A stretch of DNA of 64,000 bases from Vespa crabro. Taxonomy: Eukaryota > Arthropoda > Insecta > Hymenoptera > Vespidae. Below are positions 14,301 through 29,500 of the stretch, one piece after another (the first letter of the stretch is position 1; every line of letters begins with the position of its first letter). Location of the stretch: the NCBI RefSeq assembly GCF_910589235.1, contig NC_060956.1:12740999-12804998 (forward strand), given 5' to 3'. The position numbers and the translations under genes are program-made. The notes below the pieces were generated by a model. It worked only from the letters and a program-made list of their open reading frames with translations. It ran no database searches and was not told the origin of the DNA.

Positions 14301-17300
14301 TCGATAATTTTCATGTTAAAGCACGTATTTAAAAATAGTCGGAAAGAAATATTCTAGTTTCATTCTTTATTCTGCGTCGAAAGTATATAAAATCATTGAA
14401 ATTGAATGTGATTTCAACCTTTCGTTTTTCGACGATACGCCTTTATGAGCATAAAATCGTATATTGGATATGAAACAAAGTTAAGACATCAATTCCAAGA
14501 TAGAAAAGATTTTTGATCTTCTGAAATACAATGTCTGAATCGATTGGTAACATTTTTCAAACTGTTGTACGAGTAAGTTCAAAGATTTCACCATTTTATC
14601 TCAGCATATAGCGAAAAACGCATATGTCGATCAGGTTTCTCGATAATTATCATGTTACAACACATATTTACGCATAGTCGGAAAGATATAATCTAGTTTC
14701 ATTCTTTATTCTGCGTCGAAAAAATATAAAATCATTGAAATTGAATGTGATTTCAACCTTTCATTTTTCGACGATACGCCTTTATGAGCATAAAATCGTA
14801 TATACGATATGAAACAAAGTTAAGACATCAATTCCAAGATAGAAAAGATTTTTGATCTTCTGAAATACAATGTCCGAATCGATTGGTAACATTTTTCAAA
14901 CTGTGGAACGAGTATTTTCACTGTTTTCATGATAATATTTCCGCATATAGCGAAATTCACATGTGTTGTTCAGTTTTCTCGATAATTTTCATGTTAAAGC
15001 ACGTATTTAAAAATAGTCGGAAAGAAATATTCTAGTTTCATTCTTTATTCTGCGTCGAAAGTATATAAAATCATTGAAATTGAATGTGATTTCAACCTTT
15101 CGTTTTTCGACGATACGCCTTTATGAGCATAAAATCGTATATACGATATGAAACAAAGTTAAGACATCAATTCCAAGATAGAAAAGATTTTTGATCTTCT
15201 GAAATACAATGTCTGAATCGATTGGTAACATTTTTCAAACTGTTGTACGAGTAAGTTCAAAGATTTCACCATTTTATCTCAGCATATAGCGAAAAACGCA
15301 TATGTCGATCAGGTTTCTCGATAATTATCATGTTACAACACATATTTACGCATAGTCGGAAAGATATAATCTAGTTTCATTCTTTATTCTGCGTCGAAAA
15401 AATATAAAATCATTGAAATTGAATGTGATTTCAACCTTTCATTTTTCGACGATACGCCTTTATGAGCATAAAATCGTATATACGATATGAAACAAAGTTA
15501 AGACATCAATTCCAAGATAGAAAAGATTTTTGATCTTCTGAAATACAATGTCCGAATAGATTGGTAACATTTTTCAAACTGTGGAACGAGTATTTTCACT
15601 GTTTTCATGATAATATTTCCGCATATAGCGAAATTCACATGTGTCGTTCAGTTTTCTCGATAATTTTCATGTTAAAGCACGTATTTAAAAATAGTCGGAA
15701 AGAAATATTCTAGTTTCATTCTTTATTCTGCGTCGAAAGTATATAAAATCATTGAAATTGAATGTGATTTCAACCTTTCGTTTTTCGACGATACGCCTTT
15801 ATGAGCATAAAATCGTATATTGGATATGAAACAAAGTTAAGACATCAATTCCAAGATAGAAAAGATTTTTGATCTTCTGAAATACAATGTCTGAATCGAT
15901 TGGTAACATTTTTCAAACTGTTGTACGAGTAAGTTCAAAGATTTCACCATTTTATCTCAGCATATAGCGAAAAACGCATATGTCGATCAGGTTTCTCGAT
16001 AATTATCATGTTACAACACATATTTACGCATAGTCGGAAAGATATAATCTAGTTTCATTCTTTATTCTGCGTCGAAAAAATATAAAATCATTGAAATTGA
16101 ATGTGATTTCAACCTTTCATTTTTCGACGATACGCCTTTATGAGCATAAAATCGTATATACGATATGAAACAAAGTTAAGACATCAATTCCAAGATAGAA
16201 AAGATTTTTGATCTTCTGAAATACAATGTCCGAATCGATTGGTAACATTTTTCAAACTGTGGAACGAGTATTTTCACTGTTTTCATGATAATATTTCCGC
16301 ATATAGCGAAATTCACATGTGTTGTTCAGTTTTCTCGATAATTTTCATGTTAAAGCACGTATTTAAAAATAGTCGGAAAGAAATATTCTAGTTTCATTCT
16401 TTATTCTGCGTCGAAAGTATATAAAATCATTGAAATTGAATGTGATTTCAACCTTTCGTTTTTCGACGATACGCCTTTATGAGCATAAAATCGTATATTG
16501 GATATGAAACAAAGTTAAGACATCAATTCCAAGATAGAAAAGATTTTTGATCTTCTGAAATACAATGTCTGAATCGATTGGTAACATTTTTCAAACTGTT
16601 GTACGAGTAAGTTCAAAGATTTCACCATTTTATCTCAGCATATAGCGAAAAACGCATATGTCGATCAGGTTTCTCGATAATTATCATGTTACAACACATA
16701 TTTACGCATAGTCGGAAAGATATAATCTAGTTTCATTCTTTATTCTGCGTCGAAAAAATATAAAATCATTGAAATTGAATGTGATTTCAACCTTTCATTT
16801 TTCGACGATACGCCTTTATGAGCATAAAATCGTATATACGATATGAAACAAAGTTAAGACATCAATTCCAAGATAGAAAAGATTTTTGATCTTCTGAAAT
16901 ACAATGTCCGAATCGATTGGTAACATTTTTCAAACTGTGGAACGAGTATTTTCACTGTTTTCATGATAATATTTCCGCATATAGCGAAATTCACATGTGT
17001 TGTTCAGTTTTCTCGATAATTTTCATGTTAAAGCACGTATTTAAAAATAGTCGGAAAGAAATATTCTAGTTTCATTCTTTATTCTGCGTCGAAAGTATAT
17101 AAAATCATTGAAATTGAATGTGATTTCAACCTTTCGTTTTTCGACGATACGCCTTTATGAGCATAAAATCGTATATTGGATATGAAACAAAGTTAAGACA
17201 TCAATTCCAAGATAGAAAAGATTTTTGATCTTCTGAAATACAATGTCTGAATCGATTGGTAACATTTTTCAAACTGTTGTACGAGTAAGTTCAAAGATTT

Positions 17301-20300
17301 CACCATTTTATCTCAGCATATAGCGAAAAACGCATATGTCAATCAGGTTTCTCGATAATTATCATGTTACAACACGTATTTACGCATAGTCGGAAAGATA
17401 TAATCTAGTTTCATTCTTTATTCTGCGTCGAAAAAATATAAAATCATTGAAATTGAATGTGATTTCAACCTTTCATTTTTCGACGATACGCCTTTATGAG
17501 CATAAAATCGTATATACGATATGAAACAAAGTTAAGACATCAATTCCAAGATAGAAAAGATTTTTGATCTTCTGAAATACAATGTCCGAATAGATTGGTA
17601 ACATTTTTCAAACTGTGGAACGAGTATTTTCACTGTTTTCATGATAATATTTCCGCATATAGCGGAATTCGCATGTGTCGATCAGGTTTCTCATTAATTA
17701 TCATGTTAAAACACGCATTTACACATAGTCGGAAAGATATAATCTAGTTTCATTCTTTATTCTGCGTCGAAAGTATTTAAAATCATTGAAATTGAATTAG
17801 ATTTCAACCTTTCATTTTTCGACGATACAACTTTATGAGCATAAAATCGTATATTGGATATGAAACAGAGTTAAGACATCAATTCCAAGATAGAAAAGAT
17901 TTTTGATCTTCTGAAATACAATGTCCGAATCGATTGGTAACATTTTTCAAACTGTGGAACGAGTATTTTCACTGTTTTCATGATAATATTTCCGCATATA
18001 GCGAAATTCACATGTGTTGTTCAGTTTTCTCGATAATTTTCATGTTAAAGCACGTATTTAAAAATAGTCGGAAAGAAATATTCTAGTTTCATTCTTTATT
18101 CTGCGTCGAAAGTATATAAAATCATTGAAATTGAATGTGATTTCAACCTTTCGTTTTTCGACGATACGCCTTTATGAGCATAAAATCGTATATTGGATAT
18201 GAAACAAAGTTAAGACATCAATTCCAAGATAGAAAAGATTTTTGATCTTCTGAAATACAATGTCTGAATCGATTGGTAACATTTTTCAAACTGTTGTACG
18301 AGTAAGTTCAAAGATTTCACCATTTTATCTCAGCATATAGCGAAAAACGCATATGTCGATCAGGTTTCTCGATAATTATCATGTTACAACACATATTTAC
18401 GCATAGTCGGAAAGATATAATCTAGTTTCATTCTTTATTCTGCGTCGAAAAAATATAAAATCATTGAAATTGAATGTGATTTCAACCTTTCATTTTTCGA
18501 CGATACGCCTTTATGAGCATAAAATCGTATATACGATATGAAACAAAGTTAAGACATCAATTCCAAGATAGAAAAGATTTTTGATCTTCTGAAATACAAT
18601 GTCCGAATCGATTGGTAACATTTTTCAAACTGTGGAACGAGTATTTTCACTGTTTTCATGATAATATTTCCGCATATAGCGAAATTCACATGTGTTGTTC
18701 AGTTTTCTCGATAATTTTCATGTTAAAGCACGTATTTAAAAATAGTCGGAAAGAAATATTCTAGTTTCATTCTTTATTCTGCGTCGAAAGTATATAAAAT
18801 CATTGAAATTGAATGTGATTTCAACCTTTCGTTTTTCGACGATACGCCTTTATGAGCATAAAATCGTATATTGGATATGAAACAAAGTTAAGACATCAAT
18901 TCCAAGATAGAAAAGATTTTTGATCTTCTGAAATACAATGTCTGAATCGATTGGTAACATTTTTCAAACTGTTGTACGAGTAAGTTCAAAGATTTCACCA
19001 TTTTATCTCAGCATATAGCGAAAAACGCATATGTCGATCAGGTTTCTCGATAATTATCATGTTACAACACATATTTACGCATAGTCGGAAAGATATAATC
19101 TAGTTTCATTCTTTATTCTGCGTCGAAAAAATATAAAATCATTGAAATTGAATGTGATTTCAACCTTTCATTTTTCGACGATACGCCTTTATGAGCATAA
19201 AATCGTATATACGATATGAAACAAAGTTAAGACATCAATTCCAAGATAGAAAAGATTTTTGATCTTCTGAAATACAATGTCCGAATAGATTGGTAACATT
19301 TTTCAAACTGTGGAACGAGTATTTTCACTGTTTTCATGATAATATTTCCGCATATAGCGAAATTCACATGTGTTGTTCAGTTTTCTCGATAATTATCATG
19401 TTAAAGCACGTATTTAAAAATAGTCGGAAAGAAATATTCTAGTTTCATTCTTTATTCTGCGTCGAAAGTATATAAAATCATTGAAATTGAATGTGATTTC
19501 AACCTTTCGTTTTTCGACGATACGCCTTTATGAGCATAAAATCGTATATTGGATATGAAACAAAGTTAAGACATCAATTCCAAGATAGAAAAGATTTTTG
19601 ATCTTCTGAAATACAATGTCTGAATCGATTGGTAACATTTTTCAAACTGTTGTACGAGTAAGTTCAAAGATTTCACCATTTTATCTCAGCATATAGCGAA
19701 AAACGCATATGTCGATCAGGTTTCTCGATAATTATCATGTTACAACACGTATTTACGCATAGTCGGAAAGATATAATCTAGTTTCATTCTTTATTCTGCG
19801 TCGAAAAAATATAAAATCATTGAAATTGAATGTGATTTCAACCTTTCATTTTTCGACGATACGCCTTTATGAGCATAAAATCGTATATACGATATGAAAC
19901 AAAGTTAAGACATCAATTCCAAGATAGAAAAGATTTTTGATCTTCTGAAATACAATGTCCGAATCGATTGGTAACATTTTTCAAACTGTGGAACGAGTAT
20001 TTTCACTGTTTTCATGATAATATTTCCGCATATAGCGAAATTCACATGTGTTGTTCAGTTTTCTCGATAATTTTCATGTTAAAGCACGTATTTAAAAATA
20101 GTCGGAAAGAAATATTCTAGTTTCATTCTTTATTCTGCGTCGAAAGTATATAAAATCATTGAAATTGAATGTGATTTCAACCTATCGTTTTTCGACGATA
20201 CGCCTTTATGAGCATAAAATCGTATATTGGATATGAAACAAAGTTAAGACATCAATTCCAAGATAGAAAAGATTTTTGATCTTCTGAAATACAATGTCTG

Positions 20301-21140
20301 AATCGATTGGTAACATTTTTCAAACTGTTGTACGAGTAAGTTCAAAGATTTCACCATTTTATCTCAGCATATAGCGAAAAACGCATATGTCGATCAGGTT
20401 TCTCGATAATTATCATGTTACAACACATATTTACGCATAGTCGGAAAGATATAATCTAGTTTCATTCTTTATTCTGCGTCGAAAAAATATAAAATCATTG
20501 AAATTGAATGTGATTTCAACCTTTCATTTTTCGACGATACGCCTTTATGAGCATAAAATCGTATATACGATATGAAACAAAGTTAAGACATCAATTCCAA
20601 GATAGAAAAGATTTTTGATCTTCTGAAATACAATGTCCGAATAGATTGGTAACATTTTTCAAACTGTGGAACGAGTATTTTCACTGTTTTCATGATAATA
20701 TTTCCGCATATAGCGAAATTCACATGTGTTGTTCAGTTTTCTCGATAATTTTCATGTTAAAGCACGTATTTAAAAATAGTCGGAAAGAAATATTCTAGTT
20801 TCATTCTTTATTCTGCGTCGAAAGTATATAAAATCATTGAAATTGAATGTGATTTCAACCTTTCGTTTTTCGACGATACGCCTTTATGAGCATAAAATCG
20901 TATATTGGATATGAAACAAAGTTAAGACATCAATTCCAAGATAGAAAAGATTTTTGATCTTCTGAAATACAATGTCTGAATCGATTGGTAACATTTTTCA
21001 AACTGTTGTACGAGTAAGTTCAAAGATTTCACCATTTTATCTCAGCATATAGCGAAAAACGCATATGTCGATCAGGTTTCTCGATAATTATCATGTTACA
21101 ACACATATTTACGCATAGTCGGAAAGATATAATCTAGTTT
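11310..21140 (+). repeat. Array region II: bz-cy dimer HOR (678 bp)
   Basis: 29 monomers dominated by a two-monomer repeat, bz-cy. Runs at 11310-13682, 14361-17411 and 18090-21140 are separated by cx-ay pairs at 13683-14360 and 17412-18089. The cy unit has a c head joined to a y tail, as if the x tail of cx and the a head of ay had been lost. That is what an unequal exchange between neighbouring cx and ay monomers, in register at the conserved mid-monomer block, would leave. The ay units at 10971, 14022 and 17751 share a private gaaacagag change (11088, 14139, 17868), so this region consists of duplicated blocks of 9 to 11 monomers. The bz unit at 15039 is atypical: it has a b start but the c-like atatacgat motif. 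Confidence 0.85.
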
Positions 21141-22157
21141 CATTCTTTATTCTGCGTCGAAAGTATTTAAAATCATTGAAATTGAATTAGATTTCAACCT
21201 TTCATTTTTCGACGATACAACTTTATGAGCATAAAATCGTATATTGGATATGAAACAAAGTTAAGACATCAATTCCAAGATAGAAAAGATTTTTGATCTT
21301 CTGAAATACAATGTCCGAATCGATTGGTAACATTTTTCAAACTGTGGAACGAGTATTTTCACTGTTTTCATGATAATATTTCCGCATATAGCGGAATTCG
21401 CATGTGTCGATCAGGTTTCTCATTAATTATCATGTTAAAACACGCATTTACACATAGTCGGAAAGATATAATCTAGTTTCATTCTTTATTCTGCGTCGAA
21501 AGTATTTAAAATCATTGAAATTGAATTAGATTTCAACCTTTCATTTTTCGACGATACAACTTTATGAGCATAAAATCGTATATTGGATATGAAACAAAGT
21601 TAAGACATCAATTCCAAGATAGAAAAGATTTTTGATCTTCTGAAATACAATGTCCGAATCGATTGGTAACATTTTTCAAACTGTGGAACGAGTATTTTCA
21701 CTGTTTTCATGATAATATTTCCGCATATAGCGGAATTCGCATGTGTCGATCAGGTTTCTCATTAATTATCATGTTAAAACACGCATTTACACATAGTCGG
21801 AAAGATATAATCTAGTTTCATTCTTTATTCTGCGTCGAAAGTATTTAAAATCATTGAAATTGAATTAGATTTCAACCTTTCATTTTTCGACGATACAACT
21901 TTATGAGCATAAAATCGTATATTGGATATGAAACAAAGTTAAGACATCAATTCCAAGATAGAAAAGATTTTTGATCTTCTGAAATACAATGTCCGAATCG
22001 ATTGGTAACATTTTTCAAACTGTGGAACGAGTATTTTCACTGTTTTCATGATAATATTTCCGCATATAGCGAAATTCACATGTGTTGTTCAGTTTTCTCG
22101 ATAATTTTCATGTTAAAGCACGTATTTAAAAATAGTCGGAAAGAAATATTCTAGTTT

Positions 22158-22496
22158 CATTCTTTATTCTGCGTCGAAAGTATATAAAATCATTGAAATT
22201 GAATGTGATTTCAACCTTTCATTTTTCGACGATACGCCTTTATGAGCATAAAATCGTATATACGATATGAAACAATGTTAATACATCAATACCAAGATAA
22301 AAAGGATGTTTGATCTTCTGAAATACCATGTCTGAATAGATTGGTAACATTTTTCGTACTGTTGTCCGGGAAAATTCATTGTTTTCACCATTTTACCTCA
22401 GCATATAGCGAAAAACGCATATGTCGATCAGGTTTCTCGATAATTATCATGTTACAACACGTATTTACGCATAGTCGGAAAGATATAATCTAGTTT
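22158..22496 (+). repeat. Divergent monomer d, copy 3
   Basis: A slightly different copy of d. It reads gatcttctg and aataccatg where copies 1 and 2 read gatattctg and aataacatg, and it ends in gatataatctag rather than gaaatattctag. It lies 35 monomers (11865 bp) after copy 2, again between ax-ay and cx-ay. The changes move it towards the bulk of the array, consistent with partial gene conversion. Confidence 0.85.
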
Positions 22497-25400
22497 CATT
22501 CTTTATTCTGCGTCGAAAAAATATAAAATCATTGAAATTGAATGTGATTTCAACCTTTCATTTTTCGACGATACGCCTTTATGAGCATAAAATCGTATAT
22601 ACGATATGAAACAAAGTTAAGACATCAATTCCAAGATAGAAAAGATTTTTGATCTTCTGAAATACAATGTCCGAATAGATTGGTAACATTTTTCAAACTG
22701 TGGAACGAGTATTTTCACTGTTTTCATGATAATATTTCCGCATATAGCGGAATTCGCATGTGTCGATCAGGTTTCTCATTAATTATCATGTTAAAACACG
22801 CATTTACACATAGTCGGAAAGATATAATCTAGTTTCATTCTTTATTCTGCGTCGAAAGTATTTAAAATCATTGAAATTGAATTAGATTTCAACCTTTCAT
22901 TTTTCGACGATACAACTTTATGAGCATAAAATCGTATATTGGATATGAAACAAAGTTAAGACATCAATTCCAAGATAGAAAAGATTTTTGATCTTCTGAA
23001 ATACAATGTCCGAATCGATTGGTAACATTTTTCAAACTGTGGAACGAGTATTTTCACTGTTTTCATGATAATATTTCCGCATATAGCGAAATTCACATGT
23101 GTTGTTCAGTTTTCTCGATAATTTTCATGTTAAAGCACGTATTTAAAAATAGTCGGAAAGAAATATTCTAGTTTCATTCTTTATTCTGCGTCGAAAGTAT
23201 ATAAAATCATTGAAATTGAATGTGATTTCAACCTTTCGTTTTTCGACGATACGCCTTTATGAGCATAAAATCGTATATTGGATATGAAACAAAGTTAAGA
23301 CATCAATTCCAAGATAGAAAAGATTTTTGATCTTCTGAAATACAATGTCTGAATCGATTGGTAACATTTTTCAAACTGTTGTACGAGTAAGTTCAAAGAT
23401 TTCACCATTTTATCTCAGCATATAGCGAAAAACGCATATGTCGATCAGGTTTCTCGATAATTATCATGTTACAACACATATTTACGCATAGTCGGAAAGA
23501 TATAATCTAGTTTCATTCTTTATTCTGCGTCGAAAAAATATAAAATCATTGAAATTGAATGTGATTTCAACCTTTCATTTTTCGACGATACGCCTTTATG
23601 AGCATAAAATCGTATATACGATATGAAACAAAGTTAAGACATCAATTCCAAGATAGAAAAGATTTTTGATCTTCTGAAATACAATGTCCGAATCGATTGG
23701 TAACATTTTTCAAACTGTGGAACGAGTATTTTCACTGTTTTCATGATAATATTTCCGCATATAGCGAAATTCACATGTGTTGTTCAGTTTTCTCGATAAT
23801 TTTCATGTTAAAGCACGTATTTAAAAATAGTCGGAAAGAAATATTCTAGTTTCATTCTTTATTCTGCGTCGAAAGTATATAAAATCATTGAAATTGAATG
23901 TGATTTCAACCTTTCGTTTTTCGACGATACGCCTTTATGAGCATAAAATCGTATATTGGATATGAAACAAAGTTAAGACATCAATTCCAAGATAGAAAAG
24001 ATTTTTGATCTTCTGAAATACAATGTCTGAATCGATTGGTAACATTTTTCAAACTGTTGTACGAGTAAGTTCAAAGATTTCACCATTTTATCTCAGCATA
24101 TAGCGAAAAACGCATATGTCGATCAGGTTTCTCGATAATTATCATGTTACAACACATATTTACGCATAGTCGGAAAGATATAATCTAGTTTCATTCTTTA
24201 TTCTGCGTCGAAAAAATATAAAATCATTGAAATTGAATGTGATTTCAACCTTTCATTTTTCGACGATACGCCTTTATGAGCATAAAATCGTATATACGAT
24301 ATGAAACAAAGTTAAGACATCAATTCCAAGATAGAAAAGATTTTTGATCTTCTGAAATACAATGTCCGAATAGATTGGTAACATTTTTCAAACTGTGGAA
24401 CGAGTATTTTCACTGTTTTCATGATAATATTTCCGCATATAGCGGAATTCGCATGTGTCGATCAGGTTTCTCATTAATTATCATGTTAAAACACGCATTT
24501 ACACATAGTCGGAAAGATATAATCTAGTTTCATTCTTTATTCTGCGTCGAAAGTATTTAAAATCATTGAAATTGAATTAGATTTCAACCTTTCATTTTTC
24601 GACGATACAACTTTATGAGCATAAAATCGTATATTGGATATAAAACAAAGTTAAGACATCAATTCCAAGATAGAAAAGATTTTTGATCTTCTGAAATACA
24701 ATGTCCGAATCGATTGGTAACATTTTTCAAACTGTGGAACGAGTATTTTCACTGTTTTCATGATAATATTTCCGCATATAGCGAAATTCACATGTGTTGT
24801 TCAGTTTTCTCGATAATTTTCATGTTAAAGCACGTATTTAAAAATAGTCGGAAAGAAATATTCTAGTTTCATTCTTTATTCTGCGTCGAAAGTATATAAA
24901 ATCATTGAAATTGAATGTGATTTCAACCTTTCGTTTTTCGACGATACGCCTTTATGAGCATAAAATCGTATATTGGATATGAAACAAAGTTAAGACATCA
25001 ATTCCAAGATAGAAAAGATTTTTGATCTTCTGAAATACAATGTCTGAATCGATTGGTAACATTTTTCAAACTGTTGTACGAGTAAGTTCAAAGATTTCAC
25101 CATTTTATCTCAGCATATAGCGAAAAACGCATATGTCGATCAGGTTTCTCGATAATTATCATGTTACAACACATATTTACGCATAGTCGGAAAGATATAA
25201 TCTAGTTTCATTCTTTATTCTGCGTCGAAAAAATATAAAATCATTGAAATTGAATGTGATTTCAACCTTTCATTTTTCGACGATACGCCTTTATGAGCAT
25301 AAAATCGTATATACGATATGAAACAAAGTTAAGACATCAATTCCAAGATAGAAAAGATTTTTGATCTTCTGAAATACAATGTCCGAATAGATTGGTAACA

Positions 25401-26225
25401 TTTTTCAAACTGTGGAACGAGTATTTTCACTGTTTTCATGATAATATTTCCGCATATAGCGGAATTCGCATGTGTCGATCAGGTTTCTCATTAATTATCA
25501 TGTTAAAACACGCATTTACACATAGTCGGAAAGATATAATCTAGTTTCATTCTTTATTCTGCGTCGAAAGTATTTAAAATCATTGAAATTGAATTAGATT
25601 TCAACCTTTCATTTTTCGACGATACAACTTTATGAGCATAAAATCGTATATTGGATATGAAACAAAGTTAAGACATCAATTCCAAGATAGAAAAGATTTT
25701 TGATCTTCTGAAATACAATGTCCGAATCGATTGGTAACATTTTTCAAACTGTGGAACGAGTATTTTCACTGTTTTCATGATAATATTTCCGCATATAGCG
25801 AAATTCACATGTGTTGTTCAGTTTTCTCGATAATTTTCATGTTAAAGCACGTATTTAAAAATAGTCGGAAAGAAATATTCTAGTTTCATTCTTTATTCTG
25901 CGTCGAAAGTATATAAAATCATTGAAATTGAATGTGATTTCAACCTTTCGTTTTTCGACGATACGCCTTTATGAGCATAAAATCGTATATTGGATATGAA
26001 ACAAAGTTAAGACATCAATTCCAAGATAGAAAAGATTTTTGATCTTCTGAAATACAATGTCTGAATCGATTGGTAACATTTTTCAAACTGTTGTACGAGT
26101 AAGTTCAAAGATTTCACCATTTTATCTCAGCATATAGCGAAAAACGCATATGTCGATCAGGTTTCTCGATAATTATCATGTTACAACACATATTTACGCA
26201 TAGTCGGAAAGATATAATCTAGTTT

Positions 26226-26564
26226 CATTCTTTATTCTGCGTCGAAAAAATATAAAATCATTGAAATTGAATGTGATTTCAACCTTTCATTTTTCGACGA
26301 TACGCCTTTATGAGCATAAAATCGTATATTGGATATGAAACAAAGTTAAGACATCAATTCCAAGATAGAAAAGATTTTTGATCTTCTGAAATACAATGTC
26401 TGAATCGATTGGTAACATTTTTCAAACTGTTGTACGAGTAAGTTCAAAGATTTCACCATTTTATCTCAGCATATAGCGAAAAACGCATATGTCGATCAGG
26501 TTTCTCGATAATTATCATGTTACAACACATATTTACGCATAGTCGGAAAGATATAATCTAGTTT
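26226..26564 (+). repeat. Chimeric monomer, c head into bz
   Basis: The unit begins as c (gaaaaaatataaaatc, cattttt) but switches to the b-type atattggatatg, tctgaatcga and a z tail. It lies between a normal bz and a normal cx, so it adds one unit to the local trimer. The breakpoint falls between the cattttt motif and atattgg, around 26291-26330. It looks like a single exchange between a cx and a bz unit. Confidence 0.8.
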
Positions 26565-29500
26565 CATTCTTTATTCTGCGTCGAAAAAATATAAAATCAT
26601 TGAAATTGAATGTGATTTCAACCTTTCATTTTTCGACGATACGCCTTTATGAGCATAAAATCGTATATACGATATGAAACAAAGTTAAGACATCAATTCC
26701 AAGATAGAAAAGATTTTTGATCTTCTGAAATACAATGTCCGAATAGATTGGTAACATTTTTCAAACTGTGGAACGAGTATTTTCACTGTTTTCATGATAA
26801 TATTTCCGCATATAGCGGAATTCGCATGTGTCGATCAGGTTTCTCATTAATTATCATGTTAAAACACGCATTTACACATAGTCGGAAAGATATAATCTAG
26901 TTTCATTCTTTATTCTGCGTCGAAAGTATTTAAAATCATTGAAATTGAATTAGATTTCAACCTTTCATTTTTCGACGATACAACTTTATGAGCATAAAAT
27001 CGTATATTGGATATAAAACAAAGTTAAGACATCAATTCCAAGATAGAAAAGATTTTTGATCTTCTGAAATACAATGTCCGAATCGATTGGTAACATTTTT
27101 CAAACTGTGGAACGAGTATTTTCACTGTTTTCATGATAATATTTCCGCATATAGCGAAATTCACATGTGTTGTTCAGTTTTCTCGATAATTTTCATGTTA
27201 AAGCACGTATTTAAAAATAGTCGGAAAGAAATATTCTAGTTTCATTCTTTATTCTGCGTCGAAAGTATATAAAATCATTGAAATTGAATGTGATTTCAAC
27301 CTTTCGTTTTTCGACGATACGCCTTTATGAGCATAAAATCGTATATTGGATATGAAACAAAGTTAAGACATCAATTCCAAGATAGAAAAGATTTTTGATC
27401 TTCTGAAATACAATGTCTGAATCGATTGGTAACATTTTTCAAACTGTTGTACGAGTAAGTTCAAAGATTTCACCATTTTATCTCAGCATATAGCGAAAAA
27501 CGCATATGTCGATCAGGTTTCTCGATAATTATCATGTTACAACACATATTTACGCATAGTCGGAAAGATATAATCTAGTTTCATTCTTTATTCTGCGTCG
27601 AAAAAATATAAAATCATTGAAATTGAATGTGATTTCAACCTTTCATTTTTCGACGATACGCCTTTATGAGCATAAAATCGTATATACGATATGAAACAAA
27701 GTTAAGACATCAATTCCAAGATAGAAAAGATTTTTGATCTTCTGAAATACAATGTCCGAATAGATTGGTAACATTTTTCAAACTGTGGAACGAGTATTTT
27801 CACTGTTTTCATGATAATATTTCCGCATATAGCGGAATTCGCATGTGTCGATCAGGTTTCTCATTAATTATCATGTTAAAACACGCATTTACACATAGTC
27901 GGAAAGATATAATCTAGTTTCATTCTTTATTCTGCGTCGAAAGTATTTAAAATCATTGAAATTGAATTAGATTTCAACCTTTCATTTTTCGACGATACAA
28001 CTTTATGAGCATAAAATCGTATATTGGATATGAAACAAAGTTAAGACATCAATTCCAAGATAGAAAAGATTTTTGATCTTCTGAAATACAATGTCCGAAT
28101 CGATTGGTAACATTTTTCAAACTGTGGAACGAGTATTTTCACTGTTTTCATGATAATATTTCCGCATATAGCGAAATTCACATGTGTTGTTCAGTTTTCT
28201 CGATAATTTTCATGTTAAAGCACGTATTTAAAAATAGTCGGAAAGAAATATTCTAGTTTCATTCTTTATTCTGCGTCGAAAGTATATAAAATCATTGAAA
28301 TTGAATGTGATTTCAACCTTTCGTTTTTCGACGATACGCCTTTATGAGCATAAAATCGTATATTGGATATGAAACAAAGTTAAGACATCAATTCCAAGAT
28401 AGAAAAGATTTTTGATCTTCTGAAATACAATGTCTGAATCGATTGGTAACATTTTTCAAACTGTTGTACGAGTAAGTTCAAAGATTTCACCATTTTATCT
28501 CAGCATATAGCGAAAAACGCATATGTCGATCAGGTTTCTCGATAATTATCATGTTACAACACATATTTACGCATAGTCGGAAAGATATAATCTAGTTTCA
28601 TTCTTTATTCTGCGTCGAAAAAATATAAAATCATTGAAATTGAATGTGATTTCAACCTTTCATTTTTCGACGATACGCCTTTATGAGCATAAAATCGTAT
28701 ATACGATATGAAACAAAGTTAAGACATCAATTCCAAGATAGAAAAGATTTTTGATCTTCTGAAATACAATGTCCGAATCGATTGGTAACATTTTTCAAAC
28801 TGTGGAACGAGTATTTTCACTGTTTTCATGATAATATTTCCGCATATAGCGAAATTCACATGTGTTGTTCAGTTTTCTCGATAATTTTCATGTTAAAGCA
28901 CGTATTTAAAAATAGTCGGAAAGAAATATTCTAGTTTCATTCTTTATTCTGCGTCGAAAGTATATAAAATCATTGAAATTGAATGTGATTTCAACCTTTC
29001 GTTTTTCGACGATACGCCTTTATGAGCATAAAATCGTATATTGGATATGAAACAAAGTTAAGACATCAATTCCAAGATAGAAAAGATTTTTGATCTTCTG
29101 AAATACAATGTCTGAATCGATTGGTAACATTTTTCAAACTGTTGTACGAGTAAGTTCAAAGATTTCACCATTTTATCTCAGCATATAGCGAAAAACGCAT
29201 ATGTCGATCAGGTTTCTCGATAATTATCATGTTACAACACATATTTACGCATAGTCGGAAAGATATAATCTAGTTTCATTCTTTATTCTGCGTCGAAAAA
29301 ATATAAAATCATTGAAATTGAATGTGATTTCAACCTTTCATTTTTCGACGATACGCCTTTATGAGCATAAAATCGTATATACGATATGAAACAAAGTTAA
29401 GACATCAATTCCAAGATAGAAAAGATTTTTGATCTTCTGAAATACAATGTCCGAATAGATTGGTAACATTTTTCAAACTGTGGAACGAGTATTTTCACTG

